Assembly: GCF_023159225.1 (NCBI RefSeq)
Contig: NC_063161.1
Coordinates: 119,019,958-119,083,957, forward strand
Direction: 5' to 3'
Source: Perognathus longimembris pacificus
Taxonomy: Eukaryota; Chordata; Mammalia; Rodentia; Heteromyidae
Length of the DNA stretch: 64,000 nt
How positions within the stretch are numbered: the stretch's first letter is position 1; each line of letters starts with the position of its first letter. Both the position numbers and the translations under genes were made by a program. The notes below the pieces were generated by a model that made no database searches, had not been told where the DNA came from, and worked only from the letters and a program-made list of their open reading frames with translations. Positions 55,178 to 64,000 of this stretch are shown piece by piece.

Positions 55178-56889
55178 CCCTCCCTCGCACACCCCCACTT
55201 CCACCCCCACCCCTAAGGACCTCAACATGTTTTCTCTGTCAGGTCGCTGGAGGACAGTGTTGGGAAAGGGAAAGGACAGATGGGTACAGGAAGTCACAGA
55301 GCCTGCCAGGCGCCCAGTAGCTGCAGCAGCACCCTTTGTGGAGACAACTTTCTCCCAATGGAGAGCTCAAAGTGACCAAGAAAGAGGAAGCCATAGCCCC
55401 TACAGACTAGGAGAGCCAGGCAAAGGCAGGGTTGGTGCAAACAATAGACATCAGCTGTGTCTTTCCTAGAAGTTGAGGCAGAAGTGTTGCTCTTTTCCCT
55501 CCTCCTCCTCTGATCCCTTGGCAATGGGGAAACCAAAGGGGAAATCAAAGGAAAGCAGCCCAGGACTCAATTCTTCTAAGGTAGAGGTGGGGGGGGGGGG
55601 GTGGAGACACAGTAGAGAAGGCGACCATAGATCAGAAGCAATAAAGAGGAAGATAATCAAAGCAGGCCTGGGCACAGAGATGCAGGAAATTAAGAAAGGA
55701 GGGAATGAACCGAATCAAAGGAAGTTTGTGTGTGCTCTTCAGGTGTGAGGAATCAGCAGGCAAGGAGGGACTTCCAGGGAGCTGCATGCAGCTTGCCTGA
55801 CAGGTTGTAGCCCATGCATGCAACCCTCTTGGTTCAGTAAAGCTGTGCAACAATGTTCATTCAGAACCTTCTCAGCATGTCCATACCATACCTCCCATAG
55901 GGTGAAGGAAGAGTCTCCACTCCCCTCTCAGAATGAACTTGCTGCCTGTGCAGAATCAGCAAAGTCAGCAAGCAGTCAGCTTCCGGCTGCGGTTGCACAG
56001 CATGGCCATCCCCAACATCCCTTTATTTAAATCAAAGGTCCCCTAGCCCTGAACAAAATGCTGCTGTGGGCCAGGGGCGTTCCAAGCAGGCATGGACTGA
56101 GCTTTCTGCCTGAATAGCGTTTGCTGCTCCACTTAGGGCCAGGGACTGGGGTCCTTTGCTCAAAACTGATTCATTCATGAATTTGCCAGAGAGTATCTAT
56201 TGAGTTGCAGCATCTGTTTCATACCACAGCTGACCAGAGAATAGAATAAAAGAACAGGTGTTGGTGTGCCCTGCCTAGTCAAACTATCACCCCTAGAATC
56301 TATAGGCCCTTCCTCTATCACTACATGAGCAGCAAATTGGGAAGGAAGCTATGGCAAAGCCAAAAAGTAGTTAAGGACTCCAAGAAAGTCCTGGAAGGCT
56401 TTTCAACCTATCCTCCCAACACAATGATATATTGTATTATTATTGTGTCAGAATTGGACATTCAACTACTCAGCAGGGAAAGCTGCACACATCTGTTATG
56501 GTAAAAAAAAATGGTTACAACAAAGTCAGACACAAAACAAAAACCTTGAGATGATTTTTGCAAATTGCTCATTCTGCATAGCAGAGTGCTAAGCAAGATC
56601 TTTGTGATTCCTCCCCAAGTAGTTTCCTTTAGTCAGCTGGGCAGTGCTAGCCATTTTCCCTCAGAGAAGCCATCCCTCACATATATACTCATGAAATGCC
56701 ACTCACCCCAGGGCCACCACTAGCATCCGGGCTGCATTTTCCAGCCAGCCTGGAAGTAAAATTTGTGAGGAAGACACTGTTACGTTGTCTCTAGGCAGGC
56801 TATGGACAGTAGGGGGGGAGGGGGTTACTTTTTCTTCATTACAAAATAGGCTCTAAGAAATGCTAAAATCCAGTGTAATGTTTATTTAA

Positions 56890-56895
56890 AATAAA
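56890..56895 (+). promoter_or_regulatory. Candidate polyadenylation signal AATAAA
   Basis: A canonical hexamer in an A/T-rich setting, followed by a T/G-containing region (TGTATATCTTTTGTG). It could end a shorter 3'UTR form. Confidence 0.35.
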
Positions 56896-57534
56896 ATAGA
56901 ATGTCTTCTATGTATATCTTTTGTGAATATTTATTAGGATGTCTTGTATAAAAAAGTGCAATATTAATAATAATTGTACATTGTCATCCAGAAAAAAACA
57001 ATATTGGGGAGAACTTTTTAAATTAACTTCCTGAAACTGTGTTCTTGTAAACTCGATGGTGATAATTTGTATTCTTCCTATTTTCAGAAGTTGGTGTTTA
57101 ACTCTGGATCCATTAATCACTGTGTACAGAATACATTGTAAAAGCTAACACGGGACATTTGTGACAAAATAGTTATGCATGGAATGATGAAGAACAATTC
57201 CATACTACTAATGTGGCCAATTATTTCTTGTTTGATAGATATTGAAAAATGGTGGTCAATATTTACATTTCCTTAGGGGAAAAAAATACCATCATCTTAC
57301 AGCTCTGCCATGTGTCAGGGTGTAGAGTTGGAAATGGGCTTCAGAGGGAGTTGGGGAGCCCTGGCTTGGGGTGGAAAACAGTGTGCTCTTTGCATGAGAT
57401 GAATGTACATTTACTGTTTGTTCTGTGAATTGTGACTCAGCAGTACCACAGATTATTAGGGCTGCTGGATAAATGTGGAAGGAGGCACTTCCTCCTCTAA
57501 AACACAAAACTGTATTTATATTTTTTGTACAGAT

Positions 57535-57540
57535 AATACA
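57535..57540 (+). promoter_or_regulatory. Candidate distal polyadenylation signal AATACA
   Basis: A variant hexamer 20 bases before an A/T-rich stretch and about 35 bases before the L1 insertion. It is the best candidate for the distal 3'UTR end, but it is a variant and has not been tested. Confidence 0.3.
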
Positions 57541-57575
57541 GCTTATTTATTTAAATCTGGTCGTTAAGAGTTTCT

Positions 57576-57783
57576 TTTTTTTTCAAATTTTTATTATCAA
57601 ACTGATGTACAGAGAGGTTACAGTTTCATACGTTAGGCATTGGATACATTTCTTGTACTGTTTGTTACCTTGTCCCTCATACCCCCTCCCTTCTCCCCCT
57701 TTCCCTTCCCCCCCACTCCCGGAGGTGTTCAGTTCACTTACACCAAACAGTTTTGCAAGTATTGCTTTTGTAGTTGTTTCTCT
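57576..57783 (-). mobile_element. LINE-1 3' end with target-site duplication at gene end
   Basis: The antisense L1 terminus (tgatgtacagagaggttac, ttacaccaaacagttttgca) lies between TGGTCGTTAAGAGTTTCT at 57558-57575 and TGGTCGTCAAGAGTTTCT at 57784-57801, an 18-base duplication with one mismatch. Severely 5' truncated. Confidence 0.93.
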
Positions 57784-57801
57784 TGGTCGTCAAGAGTTTC
57801 T

Positions 57802-58683
57802 CTTCAGCTCATCTTTCCCATTGGGTTTTGTGCTGAGGGGTGATTAAATTCCTGTCAAGTCAGTAGTTCCCAACCAATGATGTATATGTGGCTGAAATAC
57901 AGTACCTGCAGTATTCAACTTTGATAGAAGCTGACGGCCCACACCTGGAAAGTACAGCTTTCTGTGTTTATACATATGGACACGGGCTGAGCGCTACCAA
58001 AGAAGATGACCAGGTAACTCATTTACAACCTTGTGTGGTAGGAAGGCAAGATTACAACAGCTTTAAGCCACAAGCAAGCAAAGGTTGTCATGGGAAACAT
58101 TCAGACAGAACAGGTAATACTTTCTCTCCATCTCAGGCTTCCTGCAACAGAAATACACATATAGTATGAGACAATTATATGATAAAATATTTGATAGACA
58201 TTATTACTAGAGGCTGACCTTTATAGATCACTACAATGGCCCAGTGGTTAACCCTATTTGCATATGGCCAGCTTGGCACAGACACTATTCTTCCCTGCTG
58301 CTTTCAGACTGGTAGATGCCAAGGGAGTCTTCCAAAACAGTGGTTGTTTTCTGCCCTAAAATCAACTCCTTTGCTCATTTGAGCTCCTAGTTTTCTGTTT
58401 TTAAAACATTGTAATAGAAAAATAGCTACAATAGGAAGTACAGGGGGAAAAAGGTGCCTTTGTAGAGACTTTCATGAAAGAACAGCATGTCCCAGGCCAG
58501 GATGATGTCCACACAGAAACTGTTGTAAGAGGACCAATCCCAGCCTGTTTTCTAGAGTTTCACCCAACATGTCACACTCCTGCTGAGCAGTGTGAAAATA
58601 CCCCTGAAAGCTCTTCTTGACATTTTAATTCTATTCTACAAAAGTGAATATGTTGCTTTAGCAAAATATCCAATGATAGAACT
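57802..58683. other. Downstream flank, no gene seen
   Basis: No exon, domain or repeat is recognised. It could still be transcribed if the 3'UTR continues past the L1. Confidence 0.4.
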
Positions 58684-58697
58684 ATAAATACTCATGC

Positions 58698-58916
58698 CAG
58701 TCAGATGCCTGGCCCACACCTGTAATCCTAGCTACTCTGGAGGCTGAGAACTGAGGACAGTGATTTAGGAGCAATTTGGGAGACTCATCTCCAATTAAGT
58801 CACAGAAAAAGGCCAGAAGTAGTGCTGTGGTTCAACTGGTAGAGTGCTAGCCTTGAGCAAAAGGAGCTCAGGGGCAGTGCCCAGGACTAGAGTTCAAGCC
58901 TCAGGACTGGCAAAAA
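58698..58916 (+). mobile_element. B1/tRNA composite SINE
   Basis: ctgtaatcctagctactctg head, ggttcaactggtagagtgct half. Flanks ataaatactcat at 58684 and 58923 are the target-site duplication. Confidence 0.9.
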
Positions 58917-59239
58917 TAAAAAATAAATACTCATACCCACAACCAAACAATGTCCTATAGCAGCCCCAGGTGGGAAGTGAGAGGAAGCCACAGATGCCAG
59001 AGAAAAAATCCAAGAAGATTCAATGAGAAGAGTTTAATAGAATGTATGGAGTTCTTTCCAGACTAAATCACAGACTTTGACAGAGAGAAAATATTCATTC
59101 CTACCAAGATTTCACTGACCACATTATGTTTTGTAACTTAACCACAGGCCAGAACTAGGGTTATAAGTCTGTGTGCTGAAGTCCTTGCTTACCTTCGTTA
59201 AGTGTCTAGGATTCTAAGTAAATCTGTAAGATCATTAAG

Positions 59240-59420
59240 ATCAGAATGGTCAAGTTACCAAACTCATTCATTCATGCCTCAGCCTCTTCATATATAAAGG
59301 TAGAATACCTCACAAAGTATGGTTGTTTATGAGGAAAGTATTAATTTGTATTGAGAAAATATGAGAATACTGGCATATCACAGAAGCACTCATTAAATGT
59401 TAATTGCTATTATCATTATC
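59240..59420 (+). mobile_element. MIR fragment
   Basis: cctcagcctcttcatatataaaggtagaa and gaagcactcattaaatgttaattgctatta follow the MIR core and 3' part. Confidence 0.6.
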
Positions 59421-59739
59421 ATCCAAACTACCCTGGAAAGGCGGGGAGATGATGTACAAAGCTGACATTTTTACTATTTCTTGTCACCTTTGACACTTTT
59501 TTTGTTTCCATCTTTGATTCAGCAAGAAACTAGTCATTCTTTCAAAGCTCAATGCTACCCAATAGCATAAACAAGAAAGGCATTAGTACACCAAATTCCA
59601 AGTTCTGTATCTTAGAAAACAGGTCAGTCCATCTAGCTAACTCCCAGACTCACCAAAATTCAAACTTCCAGAAATACTTCTTGGACAAATGTGATCATCT
59701 CCATATACAGCTTAGTGTCAATTTAACATATTCAAATGT

Positions 59740-59943
59740 GGGCTGGGAATGTGGCTTAGTGGTAGAGTGCTCTCCTAGCATGCATGAAACCCTGGGTTCG
59801 ATTCCTCAGCACCACATATACAGAAAAAGCCAGAAGTGGCACTGTGGCTCAAGTGGTAGAGTGCTAGCCTTGAGCAACAAGAAGCCAGGGACAGTGCTCA
59901 GGCCCTGAGTCAAGCCCCAGGACTGGCAAAAATTAAAAAAAAA
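59740..59943 (+). mobile_element. ID-like/tRNA dimeric SINE with exact duplication
   Basis: Complete copy whose first half is closest to the tRNA-derived ID form (cttagtggtagagtgctctcctagcatgcatg). Flanked by ACATATTCAAATGT at 59726-59739 and 59944-59957. Confidence 0.95.
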
Positions 59944-60056
59944 ACATATTCAAATGTACATATAACAACCATTTCTGTTGAGTTACCATAAAATGTAGAA
60001 AGGCACTCATTTGTGAGCAAATATACAAATAAAGTAAATGCTAAAATTAAGGGTAT

Positions 60057-60205
60057 CTTACCAATGACTCACACCTATAGTTCTAGCTATTCAGGAAGCT
60101 GAGATCTGAGGACTATAGTTCAAAGTCAGCCCGTGCAGGAAAGTCCATGAGATGTCACACAAAAAAAAAATTTTTCAGAAGTAGAGGCATGGCTCAATGC
60201 TCAAT
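60057..60205 (+). mobile_element. B1-like SINE, partly deleted tRNA half
   Basis: ccaatgactcacacctatag, caaagtcagcccgtgcagga, then a short tRNA-like remnant after an A run. Confidence 0.75.
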
Positions 60206-60700
60206 TAGCACAGTTTCTCATGCTATTATCCCCTCAGTTCATCCTGAAAATAAACCCAAAGCAAGGATACAACTTTATTAATGATTCTAAGCTAGCATGA
60301 GATGAGTCTGTAAGTCTGATCTCAATAATGTGTCTGTAGGTCCCCAAAAGTAGTCAAGGTCATTCACATTAGGCAAGGATTTGTGGATAGGAGCCTGGGG
60401 AAATAACCTCGGGAAAATAGACCTATTCAGTGAATTCACCCACAGAGGTTACATTGGTAAGCAAAATGAAGTGCAAGTTTCTTAGTTTTGTCTCTCAGTT
60501 CCCTAACTCAGGCTGAGTATACATCACCTATGAGCTGAATAAAGGCCATTATTTACCTGTGTCACTTGCTACCAATTAGGAAAGTTCAATTCGAGATACA
60601 ATCCTTGGAGTAAACAGCAAAGAATTGAATATACAGGTCTACTAGTCCTCCAGGTTTAATTACTGTTATTAATTCTCATCCACTCATCCTTCTACCTAGA

Positions 60701-60757
60701 TATGTCTTTATAGGTAAAGTATGTACTTTTAGGTATGCCTTTATAGGTAAAGTATGT
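60701..60757 (+). repeat. Direct duplication, 33-base spacing
   Basis: A 24-base unit (tatgtctttataggtaaag...) recurs at 60734 with one mismatch. Confidence 0.85.
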
Positions 60758-63593
60758 CTATTATCTTTGGCAACATTTCAGTTTCTTATCCATAGCACTA
60801 GATTTTCATTTGTTTTGTTGCCATCCCCAAACTGGAAAGAGGATATTGGTAAACAAGCCTTAGCTAACAAGAAGCAGTCTTGTCAAGTGAGAGTCACCTG
60901 GTCTCCATCAAGCACATGTGTCATGCCTCTGATAACACAACAAACAGCTGTCACTCACCTTTGTGTTTTCAAAAGGCAAAATTCATCTTCAACTAAGTAT
61001 TTCCCAGGCTGCCCCTAAAGATATGGTTTATATATGTGTAAACAGAAGTTAAACGTGCAGTTTTATGTGAAGGAGAAGAAATCAGACAGTGGGGAATGGT
61101 TCTCCAGCTGAACATAAAGAATATTTGTTTAAGCAGGATGCTTAGGACCTGAGAGATTGTACAGCCAGCATTCATCCCAGAAGACATGCCTGGGAAATCT
61201 GCCTCCTCCACCAGGCTGCTCAGGGTTGACCTTACTATGAATCCCATGAAAGAGAATAGACAGGCTGTGAACAACTTAGTTGCTAGGCAAGCAACTCTAG
61301 GAAATCTTTAATGGACAAGGTCAGAAAATGATGAAGTATGTCATGGCCTTGGTTTTCTTCCCCTTGACCTCCCACAATCGTTTTTAAAATAGCAAAGAAA
61401 GGGTTAGGAAATGACTTGGCTGATATCAAAGGAGGATGATAAAGCTGTTCAGCCATTCACCCGTATGGTTCCATCCCGTAATTAGAGATCAGCCTATCAC
61501 AATACCAGGTGTTGGACAGATGCCAGTTCTGTGAATTGAGGCACCTAATTTCTTCACCTGAAAGCAGGGATACTTAGCCTGAATGTTCCATCCCTACGTG
61601 CTGAAAGTTTGCCTTCACATTTGGGTCCAGCTGTGATGGAAAAGGACCAAAGTCCTCACTTCATCCTAGTGATTTTTCACTCTAGCACCCCTTCCTAAGG
61701 TTGTTTTTTTCCCTCTTCCACCACATTCCTTTCATTTCCTACAGTTCTTGCTAAGAACCAATTGTAGGCAAGAGGACACATGGTGAGAGCCCAGCCCCTT
61801 GCCTTTAAGAACCTCACGGGGCACAACCCACATCAAATGACAACACTCCAACTGAAAAGTCTCAGTTCTGGGCAATTTCCAGCTCATTTGGAGGTGTGTT
61901 TTTTTTTCATCTGGGGCTTTTGCAAGCTTCTGACTCTGCCCTGTAAGTCTGCTATGGTCTCCTCCAATCTACTTTTCACCAGCTTCAACTGTTATTTTCT
62001 CCACAAATACTTCAGTATAAACTCATGCTTATGTGAAAAAATAAGCTAAATTTACAAGCTAGATGTAGTTAACTTCAAGATGTCCAATCACAAATCCACA
62101 CTTATTAGTAGCCACTGAAGTAGGCAGAACTACCTTGCTTTACTCCACAGAAGAGGCCTGCTGGCTATCCGGAACCAAAATGTCCTACCCTTTTCATCCC
62201 TAATCGCTCTAGGTGGCAACTCTGTCTAATAGTCCTTCAGGATGAAACTTCTAGAGTTATACTTGATTTCACCTCACAGCTCCACTTGGTCTGTCTTAGA
62301 AATAGCTCCAGAATATGACTTTTTCATGACCTTTTCTACCCACCAGAGGTGAGCCTGCATCATGCTTAAGAGAAAAATATGCAGGAGGCTCCCCTCTAGG
62401 CCTTGCTTCAGGCAGGCTCCCTACAGCCCGCTCCAGCAGTCAGGATGGCCACAGTGACAACCTTCACACAAACCAGGCCTTGGTACTTCCCAGCTCCACC
62501 TTGACATTAGCTCCCCTTGACTGGCCTCCTTTCTACGCAGAAATATGCCCACCTCAGGGCTTTGCTCTAATTCTTCCCCAATATCCTCTTGGCCTCCTCC
62601 TTCAAACATCTCAAATCTCACCCTCTCACTGTGGTCCTTCCTGGCCACTTCATTAGCTACAACTTATGAGTCTCTGAGCTCCCAGACCACTTTATCTTGA
62701 TTACATTTTCCTATACATTGTCTTGTGACATATTATATATGTATTAAGCTTATTGCTTATGTTCATTATTTAATTTATATATTATTATACATAAGTGTTC
62801 ATTGCTTATTAAACATATTGATTATGAATGTTTTTCCCTTCCACTATAGACCTAGTTCCACAAAGACAGAATCTGAATCTGGTCCAAAGCAGCCACAATC
62901 AAGCCTGGTACCCAATGTGCATCTTAGGAATGAATAAATGAGTGAGGGTACTTACAGAGGATTGGATGGGTAGAAGGAAAGGATGGGGCAAAAGTACAGG
63001 CAATGCTAAGCAGCCTCCCATCCATCTCAATGACAAGAGCTAAGATGGGGTGGAGACCAGGGTATAGGATATAAGCATACGGAAGAGGAGAAGACATTTG
63101 TAGCAGAACATAGAAGACAAGGATTGAGTCATCACCCAAAACATGACAGGCAGCAGAAACCAACATCAAGAACATGCTACTGAGCATCTGAGGTCATCTG
63201 GGGGTGAGGAAAGGGAATACCAAGGGGAAGACTGTGTGGAGGGTGACAGCTGGCCCAGGAGGCTGGCAGAGGGCTTCACAAGCCAGAGAAGGACATTGGG
63301 ACTAGCCTCAGTCAGGTGATCTCTTGGGCCCAAGGCAAATGAAGATGGAGGATTTGTGGAATTTTCCCAAGCCTGTTAGTCAAGAAGATAAAACTCCCTA
63401 AACAGCATCATCATTTGGGTTTTTATAATAAGACCAATACAGTAAATGTGACTGTATATGACAAAAACCACAAAATAAACATACCTTTACCCCCTCCATA
63501 AATTCCAAGAAACCGCTTTCCAGAGTGCAGAGAATCTTGTCTAAAATGATTAATGTTTTCCAACCAAAAACTTACAAAATTAGATATCCCTTC

Positions 63594-63633
63594 AAAAAAT
63601 CTCCAACTCCTTAAAAAAAATCTCCAACTCCTT
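63594..63633 (+). repeat. Direct duplication, 21-base spacing
   Basis: The 19-base unit AAAAAATCTCCAACTCCTT occurs at 63594 and 63615. Confidence 0.9.
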
Positions 63634-63704
63634 GATATAATTATTCCTTCTCATATATTATAAGAAAATGGGTGGTATATAAAGAAATCCTAGTGCCATC
63701 TAAC

Positions 63705-63706
<2 letters not shown>

Positions 63707-63748
<42 letters not shown>
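63707..63748 (+). repeat. (GT)n microsatellite
   Basis: About 21 GT units. No adjoining SINE is recognised. Confidence 0.97.
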
Positions 63749-63749
<1 letters not shown>

Positions 63750-63802
63750 CATAAAGGATTACTAAGTTTAGATGACTTCTACTGGATCTCTTTCCCTCCT
63801 AT

Positions 63803-63820
63803 CCTCTCTCTCTCTCTCTC
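63803..63820 (+). repeat. Short (CT)n run
   Basis: tctctctctctctctc type run of about 18 bases. Confidence 0.85.
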
Positions 63821-64000
63821 ATACACTAATATAATCTCTCACACAGAGCTACATACTCGAAGTTGTTCTATCAACACATTTATGGAAGTCACATCCTACA
63901 GACTCCATTCCTTTAAAAAGCATCCCAAGGCTCATTCTTTAACCTCAGTCTGAATAGCCTTTGCACCCTAAGTTTAACACTTCCCTTCTTCCATGGTACC

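Larger units (their letters stand above)
9283..57560 (+). other. ADAMTSL3: 3' portion of ADAMTSL3-like gene (8 coding exons plus 3'UTR)
   Basis: This is the span of the only gene seen. ADAMTS-like proteins are secreted extracellular-matrix glycoproteins related to ADAMTS proteases but without the metalloprotease domain. The eight exons join in frame (1355 coding bases: two bases completing a split codon, then 451 codons including the stop), all with GT-AG introns. Domain order is Ig end, linker plus full Ig, four TSP1 repeats, PLAC. That order and the wording of the TSP1/PLAC segments match my memory of ADAMTSL3 (punctin-2); the close paralogue ADAMTSL1 is the main alternative. The start of the gene is outside the window. 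The right limit is inferred from 3'UTR signals and an L1 insertion. Confidence 0.85.
55077..57560 (+). other. ADAMTSL3: Probable ADAMTSL3 3' untranslated region
   Basis: No intron signal is needed after the stop, and there is no recognised repeat until the L1 insertion at 57576. AATAAA hexamers lie at 55640-55645 and 56890-56895, and an AATACA variant at 57535-57540 is followed by an A/T-rich stretch. A roughly 2.5 kb 3'UTR ending near 57560, or a shorter form ending near 56.91 kb, would fit. It contains an ATTTATTTATTT element and a G run at 55591-55602. The extent is inferred, since no transcript data are available. Confidence 0.6.
60206..63706. other. Intergenic sequence, no gene seen
   Basis: Contains two small direct duplications (60701-60757 and 63594-63633). 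No exon, domain or clear repeat is recognised. Confidence 0.4.

Overview
The window is mammalian nuclear DNA, most likely from a rodent. It carries LINE-1 tails, MIR fragments, dozens of tRNA-derived and 7SL/B1-like SINEs, long CA, GGAA and GAA/GGA microsatellites, and GT-AG introns. The commonest SINE is a dimer of an ID-like (tRNA-Ala-type) half and a second tRNA-like half. From memory this resembles the SINEs described in geomyoid rodents (kangaroo rats, pocket mice, gophers), but no search was possible. Bacterial or viral gene organisation is absent, and there are no CRISPR arrays or RNA genes that I can see.

One protein-coding gene is present on the + strand: the 3' end of an ADAMTS-like gene, which I identify as ADAMTSL3 (punctin-2). 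Eight coding exons can be placed to the base by reading frame and splice sites: 9283-9462, 13328-13462, 42470-42682, 45262-45442, 49250-49457, 52358-52467, 53178-53398 and 54970-55076. They give 451 in-frame codons, including the stop, without any break. They encode the end of one immunoglobulin domain, a linker plus a complete Ig domain, four thrombospondin type 1 (TSP1) repeats, and a C-terminal six-cysteine PLAC domain with a TGA stop at 55074-55076. The 5' part of the gene, including its promoter, signal peptide and earlier TSP1 repeats, lies left of the window. The 3' untranslated region probably runs to about 57.56 kb, where a LINE-1 tail is inserted with a clear target-site duplication.

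Layout: 1-9282 is upstream intron. 9463-13327 is a 3.9 kb intron. 13463-42469 is a 29 kb intron that holds most of the mobile DNA: a LINE-1 split by two SINEs, a solo LTR inside an older LINE-1, a mammal-wide LINE-1 3' end, and purine-rich tracts. 42683-54969 contains the closely spaced TSP1 exons. 55077 to about 57560 is 3'UTR. The rest is intergenic with scattered SINEs and no gene that I recognise.

I found no new biological system. The points worth a second look are a TSP1 repeat lacking the usual O-fucose acceptor, well-dated nested insertions with target-site duplications, a recurrent link between SINE tails and CA microsatellites, composite B1-B1-tRNA elements, and an insertion at the gene's 3' end that may affect polyadenylation.
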